Counted from the stretch's first letter, positions 9,917 to 19,160 are shown. The stretch is 64,000 nt of DNA from Pseudomonadota bacterium (GCA_018242255.1 JAFECH010000369.1:21904-85903), one strand, 5' to 3'. The notes: generated by a model from the sequence alone, not told the origin. A program made the numbers and translations.

Positions 9917-11620
9917 CTAAGCGGCCCGCGCGACGGTAGCCGCGTTGGGCAAGCATTGCGCGTGAATGTCCCGCTCTCTCGCCATAGTATAGGTGGCCGC
10001 GATGGCATCAAAAATGTCTTGCAGCGGACCGAGAATATCTGCGACTTCGATATCTCCTTCCCCTGCGAGCGCATGAAGGGACGTCGCTGATGTCGACAAG
10101 ACATTTCCGAACTCGGCATCGAAATTCAACTCGCTCTCGGCTTGCGAAAGCGAATCGACGACATCCGTTCCGTGTCGCACGACAGTCGCTAGTCCGCTCT
10201 CCGCCAGATCGGCAGCGTCGCGCAAGCGCGCCGCAGCACTTTCAAGCCTGGATTTAGAGCTGGTCTGCGAGCGGTCGCTATTCAAATTTGCTACATCTTC
10301 GCCGAGCGAGCGGAGAGCCGCGAGCGTCACGTCAGCGATCGAACCGAGTTTCTTGGCATAAAGGCGAAGCTCGATCGCGATAACCTGAAGCGGCTTGCCC
10401 GCATCGCCCATGCGCGAGCAACTGACGGTCGTATTGAGCGCCATGAACTGCACGTCTTCGCGGACGCCTTTGATGGCATCGATCCGCCGCAGCAACTCAT
10501 CGACCGTTAGCGCCGTCGCAGAACGGACGTCATTGGCCGTCGCAACGGCTTGCTCCATGTCTGTAACCAGGATCTCGGCGTCACCCACGCTTCGCTCCAG
10601 GGAGCGAAGGTTGTTATGGCTAACCGATGAGCCCTGCGTTTGCTGTAGACGCAAAAGGGATTGCGCATCGGCCGCCATCCCCGACATGTTCGCAAGCATA
10701 CCTCGGGAATCGCGCTCGAAGCCGTCGGCCGTATCGGCAAGTTGAGTAGCAAGCAGCCGGCAGACGAATTTCGCAAATCGCTCGCGCGCATCCTCCGAAA
10801 GCCCGTTTTCGGCCAACCCCGCTTCGGCTCGGGTTAGGAGATTGAGCCCATTCTGAATGTGCTCGATTCGCTGCCGCGATATATCGCCGATCTGGAGCGA
10901 CGATAGCGCATCGACGACCTTGAGCTGGATATTTTGCGCAAGCGCTGAGGCTTGTCCCGTCATGTCGGAGATCTGCTTTTGATGCGCCCGTATTGCGGTC
11001 GCATCGTCCGCCAGACGATTGGGCACGGCGGGCACCATCGCGTGTACGTCTTCGGCGAGGTCAGATTCGAGCTTCAGCGCCGCGCGAACCTGATCAAGCA
11101 GCTCATTGAGCCGCATATCGATGTCATCGAGCTCGGTGACCCCGACCTCGATTCTCGTTCGCATTTCCTGCGAAAAAGCGTGAACTAATTGCGCGTCTTG
11201 CTGATCGTCGGCAGCCGTGATCTTCAAGTTCAGAGCGAAGACGAGAAGATAACGCAGAAGGCTTCGCATATCTTCGATATCGCTCAGCAATCCGACACTT
11301 CGGCATTCCAGATCGCGCAGCTCTTGCCCGCGTTCCCTCAGCATGGTCGGGAGCGATCGCAGTTCTCCAGCGGCGACGGTGAGTTCCCGCGTTGCTTCTC
11401 CGACCGCTTGGCCGTCAAGCAGGCCACTCAGCTGCTGCAGGTATTCGAGTTGTTGACTGATCAAAGAGACGGCGGATTCGAGAATTGTGCCCGCACGCGA
11501 GAATTTTCCCTCGATCTGGCTTCGCGAAGTCTCCAGGTCGCCTAGGATTGCCTCAATCATCGAATGCGGGTGTCCAATTTTGCCATGACGGCCGAAAGTT
11601 TGGGTGTTCGGCACAACCAC
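9917..11620 (-). CDS. soluble receptor-like coiled-coil protein with an eroded signalling tip
   Basis: Up to 567 residues, almost entirely helical, with no membrane segment or signal peptide. Residues 383-425 (DVQFMALNTTVSCSRMGDAG, then LQVIAIELRLYAKKLG) align by eye with the chemoreceptor tip, but the usual NLLALNAAIEAARAGE core is largely replaced: only the ALN part and the following Val-Ile-Ala-x-Glu-x-Arg helix remain. A central LQIGDISRQRIEHIQNGL segment resembles motifs of other soluble chemotaxis-related proteins. The start is uncertain: GTG at 11620 lies 13 bases after the preceding gene, ATG at 11560 gives a cleaner N terminus, and neither has a good ribosome-binding site. It is the third gene of the minus-strand unit after the receiver and the GGDEF-EAL gene. 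It may bind CheA or CheW, or be a decoy or regulator. Confidence 0.7.
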   Translation of the reverse strand: MVVPNTQTFGRHGKIGHPHSMIEAILGDLETSRSQIEGKFSRAGTILESAVSLISQQLEYLQQLSGLLDGQAVGEATRELTVAAGELRSLPTMLRERGQELRDLECRSVGLLSDIEDMRSLLRYLLVFALNLKITAADDQQDAQLVHAFSQEMRTRIEVGVTELDDIDMRLNELLDQVRAALKLESDLAEDVHAMVPAVPNRLADDATAIRAHQKQISDMTGQASALAQNIQLKVVDALSSLQIGDISRQRIEHIQNGLNLLTRAEAGLAENGLSEDARERFAKFVCRLLATQLADTADGFERDSRGMLANMSGMAADAQSLLRLQQTQGSSVSHNNLRSLERSVGDAEILVTDMEQAVATANDVRSATALTVDELLRRIDAIKGVREDVQFMALNTTVSCSRMGDAGKPLQVIAIELRLYAKKLGSIADVTLAALRSLGEDVANLNSDRSQTSSKSRLESAAARLRDAADLAESGLATVVRHGTDVVDSLSQAESELNFDAEFGNVLSTSATSLHALAGEGDIEVADILGPLQDIFDAIAATYTMARERDIHAQCLPNAATVARAA

Positions 11621-11633
11621 TGTTGCGCAGGTG

Positions 11634-12989
11634 TCAAAGCATAGCTCGCGATGTATGTTTGGAGACTTTACCAGTGACAGCGTCGTAGTGTCCCGCCGGC
11701 ATCGGCTTACCGATAAGATAGCCCTGGATCTGCTGGCAACCGAGCATTCGCAGCAGTCTCAGTTGCTCTTCCGTCTCGACGCCTTCAGCAACGACATTCA
11801 ATCCCATCGCACGTCCAAGTCCAAGAACCGAATCGACGATCGCAGCCGCGTCGGAATTGCGAACCATATCGAAGACGAAACTCCGATCGATCTTGATCCG
11901 GTCGAATGGGAAAGCGCGGAGTGTGCCGAGCGACGAATAGCCTGTGCCGAAGTCGTCAAGCGCGACGCTGACACCAAGCGCTTTGACCCCATTGAGAACC
12001 TTCGACGCATAGGCGAGGTTCTGAATGAACAGGCTCTCGGTCACCTCGATTTCAAGACGTTCCGGCGCCAAACCGGTCTCAATGAGCGCGCTTCTGACCA
12101 CTTGGACGAGGTCGCCGCGTTCGATTTGCACCGGCGACACATTGACGGCAACGCGAAGGCCATTTGTCCAAGAGGAAGCTTCGCGGCACGCCTCGCGCAG
12201 GACATATGCTCCGATGGCACCGATAGCTCCGGACGCCTCGGCTGCTGGGATGAAATCAGCCGGCGATACCGCACCGAAATCGGGATGCTGCCAACGGGCT
12301 AGCGCTTCGAATCCGCTGATGGCAGACGTCGATGCGTCCGCTTGCGGCTGAAAGACAAGGGAAAGTTCGCCCCGTTCCAGAGAGAGGCCGACGTCGTGCC
12401 CCAAGATCAGACGTCTGTGCTCCGTAATCAGCATCTCTGGAGAGAAAGCCGAGACCTCGTCGCCGATTTTTTTGGCGTGATGAAGCGCCAACTCGGCAGC
12501 GGCGATTAGATCCTCATCATCGGATCCATGTCTGGGAAAGATTGCAGTACCGACACAAGCCGTGACGCGGATCGTCTTGCCGTTTTCGAGGGCATGGGGT
12601 TCGCGCAGCGTGCCGACGATATGGTGCGCCTTCGCGCTGAAGTCGCAGTCCGGCCTGTCGCTTGGCGAGATGAGCAGAAACTCATCGCCACCCGTGCGCA
12701 CGATCGTGTCGGTTTCGCCGGAGATAGAACGAAGACGGTTGGCGATGCGGCTGATAATGACATCGCCAACTGCCTGGCCGTGAAGCTTGTTGACGGCACT
12801 GAAATCGTCGAGATCGATATGGAAAATTCCGACGGATTGTCGGTTGGTCGTCGCTTGCTGCAGAATTCGAGCGAACAATTCCTTCAGCGTTCCGCGGTTG
12901 TGAAGACCGGTCAGCGGATCGCAAATCGCCAGCTGGCTGAGACGAGAGATAAGTTCGTGCTCGCTCTCTAAACTACCGGACTCAATCAT
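11634..12989 (-). CDS. GGDEF-EAL dual-domain cyclic-di-GMP enzyme
   Basis: A 451-residue cytoplasmic protein with no membrane segments. The ATG at 12989 overlaps the stop of the receiver gene (ATGA), favouring it over the longer frame to 13049. The diguanylate cyclase domain has the intact GGDEF motif at residues 100-104 (RTGGDEFLLI) and lacks the RxxD inhibitory site just before it. The phosphodiesterase domain has EAL at 228-230 (FEALARWQ), NVSPVQ, EVTES, DDFGTGYSS, KIDRSFV and EGVE, all expected catalytic motifs. Both activities are therefore possible. The sequence does not tell which dominates. Coupling to a CheY-like gene suggests control by phosphorylation or by the chemosensory complex next door. 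Confidence 0.92.
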   Translation of the reverse strand: MIESGSLESEHELISRLSQLAICDPLTGLHNRGTLKELFARILQQATTNRQSVGIFHIDLDDFSAVNKLHGQAVGDVIISRIANRLRSISGETDTIVRTGGDEFLLISPSDRPDCDFSAKAHHIVGTLREPHALENGKTIRVTACVGTAIFPRHGSDDEDLIAAAELALHHAKKIGDEVSAFSPEMLITEHRRLILGHDVGLSLERGELSLVFQPQADASTSAISGFEALARWQHPDFGAVSPADFIPAAEASGAIGAIGAYVLREACREASSWTNGLRVAVNVSPVQIERGDLVQVVRSALIETGLAPERLEIEVTESLFIQNLAYASKVLNGVKALGVSVALDDFGTGYSSLGTLRAFPFDRIKIDRSFVFDMVRNSDAAAIVDSVLGLGRAMGLNVVAEGVETEEQLRLLRMLGCQQIQGYLIGKPMPAGHYDAVTGKVSKHTSRAML

Positions 12990-13348
12990 TGCAGCAATCC
13001 GCGCGCGATATCTAAGAGCCCTTGTACATTGAACGGTTTGGTGATCCATGCCGATGCTCCCGCGGCACTAGCTTCTTTCAGCGCCGCCTGATCGGACTCG
13101 GTAGTCAATACGATAATGGGCAGACTATGATAGGTCGGCCTGGCGCGCAAATGCCGAATAAACGCGAGCCCGTTCATTCGCGGCATATTGAGGTCTGTCA
13201 CGACGATATCGATGTGTGTCGACGTCGCCTTCTGTAATCCCTCTAGTCCGTCGGAAGCCTCGATAATTTCGAACCCGGCACTTGCGAATGTTACCCGGAT
13301 CATCTGCCGGACGCTTGGCGAGTCATCGATCGCGAGCAGTATCGGCAT
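12986..13348 (-). CDS. stand-alone CheY-like receiver
   Basis: A 120-residue receiver with D8-D9, phospho-acceptor D52 in VVTDLNMPRMNG, IIVLTTES and the Lys of WITKPF. The start at 13348 is chosen because GAGGAAG precedes that ATG by six bases; the frame is open to 13363. It closely resembles the CheY at 2595-2963 (both have TDLNMP, TTESD, an AGA-Gly/Ser-A-W-TKPF end), which suggests duplication within the locus. It is translationally coupled to the GGDEF-EAL gene, so it probably connects CheA phosphorylation to cyclic-di-GMP turnover. Confidence 0.92.
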   Translation of the reverse strand: MPILLAIDDSPSVRQMIRVTFASAGFEIIEASDGLEGLQKATSTHIDIVVTDLNMPRMNGLAFIRHLRARPTYHSLPIIVLTTESDQAALKEASAAGASAWITKPFNVQGLLDIARGLLQ

Positions 13349-13685
13349 AAGCTTCCTCACCATGACGCATGTTCATACGAGCGATCGCAACGCTGCGGCA
13401 CAACGCGTCATTGCATGCACGAGGTTCAATTATGCGCCACAGGAATGAAAGTTCGCTTAACCAGAAATGCTTCGGTATGGCGCTCGAACGCGAGCGGCGG
13501 CACAAAAAATGAACATCATTCTTTTTTTGCGCCGGCGGTACCTTAAAGCGATGACATCACTAGCTTTTTGGGCCTATAGTCATTTCGCGCCGCCTTGAAC
13601 GGTTACCATCAATAGGGATTGGGCTCGTCGGGCCGCCCCTGAGATCGGTAAATGTTCCATTAAGTTGCTTTTTTGAACAAGCGCC
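13349..13685. other. divergent intergenic region between the receiver and PilZ genes
   Basis: No credible gene. It must contain the promoters of two divergent units. It has A/T-rich patches, including a run of seven T near 13521-13530, but I could not pick out a convincing promoter pair. Confidence 0.5.
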
Positions 13686-13973
13686 ATGCGAAGAGAAGAA
13701 CGAAAACCCGTCAGTCGTCCGGCGAAAATTGAACTCGGCGAAGGTCAGGTTTTATCGTGTCGCATCGCCGATACCTCGCGCGGCGGCGCATTGCTGCTGA
13801 TAGAAAACGCCGAGTGGCTGCCCAAATCGTTTGTCATCAACGACACATTCTCTGGCACCCGCCGTCGCGTTCGCGTTAGATGGACATCCCCCAATCGTGT
13901 CGGGGTTCAATACGTTGATGCCGGCGCGGCGCCAATGGCGCACAGGTCAGTCGGCTTCGGCAAACGAGTATAA
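13686..13973 (+). CDS. PilZ-domain cyclic-di-GMP receptor
   Basis: A 95-residue single PilZ domain. The N-terminal arginine cluster (MRREERKPVSRPAKIEL) provides the RxxxR binding motif, and DTSRGGALL is the second motif (D/N-x-S-x-x-G). A typical barrel follows (VRVRWTSPNRVGVQYVD). Single-domain PilZ proteins bind cyclic-di-GMP and pass the signal to a partner. It lies divergent from the receiver/GGDEF-EAL unit, so synthesis and sensing of the messenger are encoded side by side. No good ribosome-binding site precedes the ATG. Confidence 0.85.
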   Translation: MRREERKPVSRPAKIELGEGQVLSCRIADTSRGGALLLIENAEWLPKSFVINDTFSGTRRRVRVRWTSPNRVGVQYVDAGAAPMAHRSVGFGKRV

Positions 13974-13985
13974 CGAACGTCGGGA

Positions 13986-15377
13986 TCAATGCCGCCGTTC
14001 CGCGGCCGCCCAGCGGCCCAGGATGAGCTTCGCGATCTCCAAGTATTCGCCCCCGAAATGATGGCCGCCAGTTCTTTCAATAAGCGTCGCCCCTTTGAGT
14101 TCGGGCAACGTGCATCCAGTATCGCCGCTGGCCTTTTCTTCAACGCTGAAGATGCACGTCACCTTGTCCTTGGGCAACTCGGCCATGAACGGGCGCAGGC
14201 TGATGTCGGCGGACGATCGAATTCCAAGCCAGCCGGCCATTGACATTTCGAGACGCCCAACGGGCTCCGGCGCCATCAGCACAATCAGTTTTACCTGCTT
14301 TTGAAGATCCGGATCGAGCTTCGTCCAGACCATCGGGATGGTCGCGGCCCCGAACGAATAACCGATCAGTGATACGTCCTTGGTATGCCACGCGGCTCTG
14401 TAATAACGCGCTATGCGATCGAGATCGCTGGCGATGGTTTGCGGATTTTTCTCGCTCCAAAAGTATCGCAGTGTATCGAGACCAATAACGGATATGCCGT
14501 CCTTCGAGAGCGCCTCACCGATTTGCTTGTCGATGTCCCGCCATCCCCCATCACCAGAAAGAAAGATCGCAAGACCCGTCGGGTTATTCGCAGGAAGTTC
14601 CGTCAAAGGCAGATCACCGATCGAAGCTTTCGGCACGACGATCATGTCGAAGACGGCTTTGACCGCCAGCGATAAGACCGAAGCATCTGTCGCATCCCCA
14701 TGTTCGATCAATGTCCCGGGGTTGGCATCGACGAAGGGTTTGAGCCTAGTATCGGCAGGATCATTTGCGAAGATTGCCCATTTGCCGTTGAGCTTGATCG
14801 GTCCGTACTGGAACGCGCCGTCCTTGCTTCCGAGAACCGGTGCGCCACTACAAAATGAAGCGCTTGATGCGAGCGAAGACGAAAATCCGGAACTGAGCGC
14901 CCCGGAAACGCTGTTGGGGGGTGCTTGCGCCAATGTGAGGTACGCGATGGTGCCCGACCGGCCCAGGCCGAAGAAGACGGGCGACTCCCACGCTTGCATG
15001 CCAAGGGCACGTTCGGAGAGGCGAACGAGATCTTCGATATCGCCGAAGAGTTGATTGCAACGCCCCGCTGGCACGCTCGTATCGAGAATACCGCGCATCA
15101 CGCCGGCATCCAGAATTGCAACCGCTGCACCTTGGCTCCCAAGCGCATCGGCGATTGGCTGATACGACGGCGAGGCTTTATCGGAATCCGCCATCAAAAC
15201 AACAAACGCTGAAGGGGCGTTGCCGGACCACTGGACGGGAACATTGCCAAAGCGCTTTTGCGCTATCGTTTCCGTTGCGGCGGACGCTGGCGTCCCAATC
15301 GAGACAATAATGCAGCAAATGCAGAAAGCTGCAGCCAGTAAGCGAGCGATGCTTAGATGGCGCGATCTCTGGACCAT
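13986..15377 (-). CDS. acvB: AcvB/VirJ-family periplasmic hydrolase
   Basis: A 463-residue exported protein with a signal peptide ending near ASAATE (about residue 35). The C-terminal half is the VirJ domain: IFLSGDGGWRDIDKQIG (GDGGWR at 275-280), GLDTLRYFW, and the nucleophile elbow GYSFGA with S341, plus GGHHFGG near the end. The N-terminal half is a related but diverged alpha/beta-hydrolase-like repeat (GLGRSGTIAY, S141). Known of the family: AcvB (AtvA in Rhizobium) hydrolyses lysyl-phosphatidylglycerol and lies downstream of lpiA. Here it overlaps the mprF/lpiA gene by 25 bases, the same arrangement. It would tune lysyl-lipid levels and help acid tolerance. Confidence 0.9.
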   Translation of the reverse strand: MVQRSRHLSIARLLAAAFCICCIIVSIGTPASAATETIAQKRFGNVPVQWSGNAPSAFVVLMADSDKASPSYQPIADALGSQGAAVAILDAGVMRGILDTSVPAGRCNQLFGDIEDLVRLSERALGMQAWESPVFFGLGRSGTIAYLTLAQAPPNSVSGALSSGFSSSLASSASFCSGAPVLGSKDGAFQYGPIKLNGKWAIFANDPADTRLKPFVDANPGTLIEHGDATDASVLSLAVKAVFDMIVVPKASIGDLPLTELPANNPTGLAIFLSGDGGWRDIDKQIGEALSKDGISVIGLDTLRYFWSEKNPQTIASDLDRIARYYRAAWHTKDVSLIGYSFGAATIPMVWTKLDPDLQKQVKLIVLMAPEPVGRLEMSMAGWLGIRSSADISLRPFMAELPKDKVTCIFSVEEKASGDTGCTLPELKGATLIERTGGHHFGGEYLEIAKLILGRWAAAERRH

Positions 15378-17992
15378 TCTTTATTCCCGTCGGATGTTGA
15401 GCGCCGTGCGCTGGCACTGATAAGGGAGGTAACGTCGAAAAGCGTTTGCGGCAGGCGCAAGCCGTGCTCATAGGCGAGGTATTTCGTCCGCCATTCCGGC
15501 TTGAACTTGCTTTTGAAAATACGGACGCCTTCGAAGTGATAGAGCCGGTCGCCGTACCTGAAAAATAACCCGGCGAGACGGGCCCACCGCGACGCGAGCC
15601 TGTGATCGGGAAGGCCTGAGAGCGGCGCCATCCCGAGATTGAACCATTTGTAGCCTTCGGCTTTCGTCTGCTCCAAAAGTTTGAGAACGAGATACTCCAT
15701 CGCTCCTTCCGGAGCACCGGGAATTTGGCGCATTAAATCCAGCGTGCACGCAGATGCCGAATCGTTCCGCCAGAGGTTTGCGAAGGCCACGATGCGGCTG
15801 TCATGACGGAGCACGGCAACGTCGTGGCGTTCGACATACTCGGGGTTCCAGAAGCCGAGCGAAAATCCCTTCTCGCGATGTCCGCGTTGGACGAGCCACG
15901 CGTCCGACACGCGCTTTAATGCCGCAAAAAACTTAGGAACTATCGCCGCCGGCAAAATTTCGAATTCTATATTGGCCTTCTCGGCGCGCGTTTTGGTCTG
16001 ACGAAGCCGCTTTCCAGCCTTGCCATCGAGCGTGAACGTTTCGAGATTGACCCAAGCTTCCTCGCCGAGCTTGATCAGGGAAAAGCCTGCGTCGAGATAG
16101 ACTGGTAGGTGCTCCGCCGTGATCTGATAGAAAACCGGAGCTCCTTTCTGCTCGTCGGCACTTTCCTTGAACCGCCACACAAGATCGATGACATCGGCGC
16201 TGTTATTGGCGATCGGGTCACCCATCGCGACCCACGTCGAACCGCGCACGCCATACATGACGAAACCGTTGCCGCTCTGGGAAAACAGGAAGCGCTTATC
16301 ACCGGTAAACGCCAGCTCCACTGTGACTTGCGAGGAGTGACGTGCGATCTCTTCCGCACGCCGAAGTTCATCGACTGATGCCTTGTGGCTGATGTTCGGC
16401 GCTTTGTGAAGCAACTGGTAAGAGGCGATGATCATCACGATAATCGCTGCGCCGAGTGTGGCGCGCAGAAAACGCGACGCATCCTGATGATAGGCGAACT
16501 CCCACCACAAGGAATTGTCATACGGAACGCCACGATAGATGGCCAAGCCGATCAGGATCGACGCTCCAATGGCAATCAACACAGCAAGAATAGCTGACGT
16601 CGAAAGCCGGCCCGCAAATACGCCACCCTTGCGGTAAAATTCCTGCCGACCAGCGATCAGGACCAAAGCCGCCGCGAGACAAGCGAGTGCTTCGATGAAA
16701 TCGAAACCTTTTGTGATCGAGAAGACTGCACCGCTCAGCAACAGAATGATTGCGAGTTGCCAAGCCGAGCGCAGTCGGTGCGCCAAGCCGTTTGCGATCA
16801 CCAGCAAAACGGTTCCAACGAGGCTCGCGATGAAATGCGAGGCCTCGACAAAGGGCAACGGCAGAAAGTCGCGAATGAGCCAGAGGCGGTGGGCGGGAAG
16901 CGTCCCTGAAATCAACAAAATCAGTCCGCCGAAGAAGGTCACAACAGCCGCGAGTGGAGGAATGATTGGTTCGATGATCGTGGCCGAGGTGCTGTCGTCC
17001 TCATGCGCCAGTCCTCTGCGGCCGCGCATCTCGTGCGCGATCAGCATGGTCAGCGCGATGATCACGGGCGCGATGTAATAAATCAGCCGGAAGAGCAGGA
17101 GTGCGCCAACGAGTTCTCCAGTCGGATGCTGCGTCACGCCGAGCAGGATGACGGCGTCGAATACTCCGAGCCCACCTGGCACGTGGCTGATGACCCCAAG
17201 CACGGTCGCGAGCGCAAAGACGACGAAAAAACCCGGCATTGTGATGTGCAGATCTTGCGGCAACAGAACCCAAAGCGCCGATGCCGCCGCTGCAACGTCG
17301 AGCATGCCAACGAAGATCGCCCCAATCGTTGCACGCGTGCCGGGAAGCGGCAGCCGCCAATTCGCAATTTCGATTCGGATTGGACGGATCGACACGTAGA
17401 CGAGCCAGATGGTGATGACGGCGAGGATCATCGTTCCCAACAGCCGGCACGTCGGGATGCTCAAGTGCACCAGCGCTGAGACAAGCTGCGGATCGACGGC
17501 GAGACAGATTCCCGCAATCGCCGCCAGGCCCGCCCAGAAACTCAGCGCGCAGAGCATCACGATGCCGAGGATGCGATCGGTGTCGACCCCCCAGACGCGA
17601 TAGAGCCGCAATCGAACAGCTCCGCCGGTCAGGACACCGAAGCCAAACGTAAAAGTGACAGCATGGCTGATGAAAGACGTGACTGCTGTGATCCTTAGCG
17701 GGACCCGCCCGGCGCCGACGACCCTGAGCGCGATGAAATCATAGCCGACCAAGGCTGCATAAGAGAGAATCGTAAAAAGCCCAGAGAGCGCCAGATGCGA
17801 AAGCGGGAAGGTCGCTATCGTGTGCCGGACCTGCGGCCACGAAATATCTTCGAGGCTCCGATAAAGGACAGTAGCCGCATACGAGAACGCCGCGAGCGCG
17901 ACGATGGCGCCGACAACGGACCAATCAATGCGTTCGAGAAGCCTTGGGCCGGGCACCGTTGGCTGTGGAGCCTCGTTCTGCGTCTCAGCCAT
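15353..17992 (-). CDS. mprF: bifunctional lysylphosphatidylglycerol flippase/synthetase
   Basis: An 879-residue protein of MprF/LpiA type. The N-terminal two thirds holds many membrane segments, including the flippase domain (VGYDFIALRVVG, GGLGVFDAVILLGV). The C-terminal cytosolic third from about residue 540 is the acyltransferase-like synthase domain (FMAL-type motifs replaced by GNGFVMYGVRGSTWVAMGDP, and YKWFNLGMAPLSGL). The enzyme moves lysine from Lys-tRNA to phosphatidylglycerol and flips the product outward, giving resistance to cationic peptides and acid. In Rhizobiales the gene is called lpiA and pairs with acvB, as here. No clear ribosome-binding site is seen before the ATG at 17992. 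Confidence 0.94.
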   Translation of the reverse strand: MAETQNEAPQPTVPGPRLLERIDWSVVGAIVALAAFSYAATVLYRSLEDISWPQVRHTIATFPLSHLALSGLFTILSYAALVGYDFIALRVVGAGRVPLRITAVTSFISHAVTFTFGFGVLTGGAVRLRLYRVWGVDTDRILGIVMLCALSFWAGLAAIAGICLAVDPQLVSALVHLSIPTCRLLGTMILAVITIWLVYVSIRPIRIEIANWRLPLPGTRATIGAIFVGMLDVAAAASALWVLLPQDLHITMPGFFVVFALATVLGVISHVPGGLGVFDAVILLGVTQHPTGELVGALLLFRLIYYIAPVIIALTMLIAHEMRGRRGLAHEDDSTSATIIEPIIPPLAAVVTFFGGLILLISGTLPAHRLWLIRDFLPLPFVEASHFIASLVGTVLLVIANGLAHRLRSAWQLAIILLLSGAVFSITKGFDFIEALACLAAALVLIAGRQEFYRKGGVFAGRLSTSAILAVLIAIGASILIGLAIYRGVPYDNSLWWEFAYHQDASRFLRATLGAAIIVMIIASYQLLHKAPNISHKASVDELRRAEEIARHSSQVTVELAFTGDKRFLFSQSGNGFVMYGVRGSTWVAMGDPIANNSADVIDLVWRFKESADEQKGAPVFYQITAEHLPVYLDAGFSLIKLGEEAWVNLETFTLDGKAGKRLRQTKTRAEKANIEFEILPAAIVPKFFAALKRVSDAWLVQRGHREKGFSLGFWNPEYVERHDVAVLRHDSRIVAFANLWRNDSASACTLDLMRQIPGAPEGAMEYLVLKLLEQTKAEGYKWFNLGMAPLSGLPDHRLASRWARLAGLFFRYGDRLYHFEGVRIFKSKFKPEWRTKYLAYEHGLRLPQTLFDVTSLISASARRSTSDGNKEWSRDRAI

Positions 17993-18607
17993 TGTAAGTG
18001 TACCGCCCGAAATGAAGATTGATCCGCCCTGGTGCTAGCGCGGCGCGTGGAACCGAAAAAGTTAGCCATTGGTAATCTTGAAGGAAACTACGTTCCCGCG
18101 TTTATCGGCAGTTTCAGAGGCCTATAGGTCGCGGATGTGCGAAAGTTAAAGCGCCACAAGCGCCGCACATTGCGCGTCGAACGATCTACGAAGGTAAGAT
18201 CCCTGCCAGCCAGCAAGCCCAATGCGCCGCCGGGCCATCCGCCTGGCGGGGGAAGCTCCAACCGAATGGTCTGCACGCAAATTATAGGGAGGTACCGGCG
18301 CCGGTCGTGCGTTGCCAACCCATCCGAAGACGGACGATAACTGTCCTCAAACGCAGTGGGACATCTGCCGATGACCTCGGTGATTCGATCCGGAATCAAC
18401 AGCTGACAACAGCATTGAAGTAAACTGCGAGTTTGTCGTTGCGCTTCGGCCCAACAATTTGATTTTTTGCGCAGCTCTGCTTGAGAGCTGGGCGCTTAGA
18501 CATATATCCCTCTTGCGTTCGATCTATTGAGTTGGTGCGGCGCAAGGACGTATCTTTATCGTCGTCGGCCAAGGGCCTTCGACTGCTCTACCGGGGGACA
18601 GGGCGGA
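17993..18607. other. long intergenic region upstream of mprF
   Basis: No credible gene on either strand; the short frames here lack plausible starts and composition. It should contain the mprF promoter (minus) and the promoter of the small secreted protein (plus). A perfect 12-base palindrome ACCGGCGCCGGT lies at 18294-18305. Part of a D-arm-like sequence occurs near 18580, but no tRNA can be folded around it. Confidence 0.5.
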
Positions 18608-18967
18608 ATGCGCAACCGGGATTTGATTTCGGTATTTTTGCTGGCAACGGCGATAGGGGGCATCGCGCAGCCGAGCATCGCCAAGCATCGGCCCAAAAAT
18701 GTTGCCGCAACGAATGGCGATCCCTGCGCGGCGCCGCTTGACTATGTGCGCGAGCGGATCGATAAAATCAAAGCACTTCGTGCATCGGCGCCCGCCACAA
18801 ACGGCAACCTGTTCGATTTGTTCGGCGGCAAGAATGACGTTGATACTCAGAAATCCGCGGAGATATCGAATCTCCGCTACGAAGCCGACGGCGTCAATGC
18901 GCTGCTCGCGGCGGGCGGATGCGAATCCTTCAACCTCGATCAAGAACTTTCGCAGGGATCAAAGTAA
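18608..18967 (+). CDS. small secreted protein of unknown function
   Basis: A 119-residue protein with a signal peptide (LISVFLLATAIGGIAQPSIA) and a short, mostly helical mature part (DYVRERIDKIKALRASAP, later SAEISNLRYEADGVNALL) with two cysteines (DPC and GGCES). The frame is open to 18527, but the ATG at 18608 has a GGGGGA upstream and starts the signal peptide. I do not recognise the family. It stands alone between mprF and a LuxR-type regulator. Confidence 0.6.
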   Translation: MRNRDLISVFLLATAIGGIAQPSIAKHRPKNVAATNGDPCAAPLDYVRERIDKIKALRASAPATNGNLFDLFGGKNDVDTQKSAEISNLRYEADGVNALLAAGGCESFNLDQELSQGSK

Positions 18968-19131
18968 CGCTTCGGCCAGAGTTACGGTCAGAAATTCCGA
19001 CAACGCCCTCATCAACATCCGCCGTTCCATTTCAATGGGCTGTTTCAGTCACATCGTGTTGTCATACTTAAGGAACGGCGCGAAGACTATTGCCAACCGC
19101 GAGTTCGGATGGTCAATCTCTCCCATATTTT

Positions 19132-19149
19132 TTGCTCAAGCCTGAGCAA
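19132..19149 (+). promoter_or_regulatory. palindrome upstream of the LuxR-type gene
   Basis: TTGCTCA-AGCC-TGAGCAA, two perfect 7-base arms around four bases, 33-50 bases before the regulator start codon. Size and position suit an operator for a dimeric HTH protein. The T run lies before, not after, the repeat on the plus strand, so it is unlikely to be a terminator for upstream genes. Confidence 0.45.
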
Positions 19150-19160
19150 TATTTCTTATT

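Noticed and set aside
18088-18399. A 103-codon minus-strand frame in the mprF upstream gap
   Set aside because: Composition is unlike the neighbouring proteins, no good ribosome-binding site, and no recognisable domain.
18560-18600. A possible tRNA: GGTAGAGCA on the minus strand resembles a D-arm
   Set aside because: No matching acceptor stem, anticodon arm or T-loop (GGTTCGA-type) can be placed around it.
19132-19149. TTGCTCA-AGCC-TGAGCAA as an intrinsic terminator
   Set aside because: On the plus strand the T run precedes the hairpin, and on the minus strand an A run follows, so neither direction fits; kept as a possible operator.
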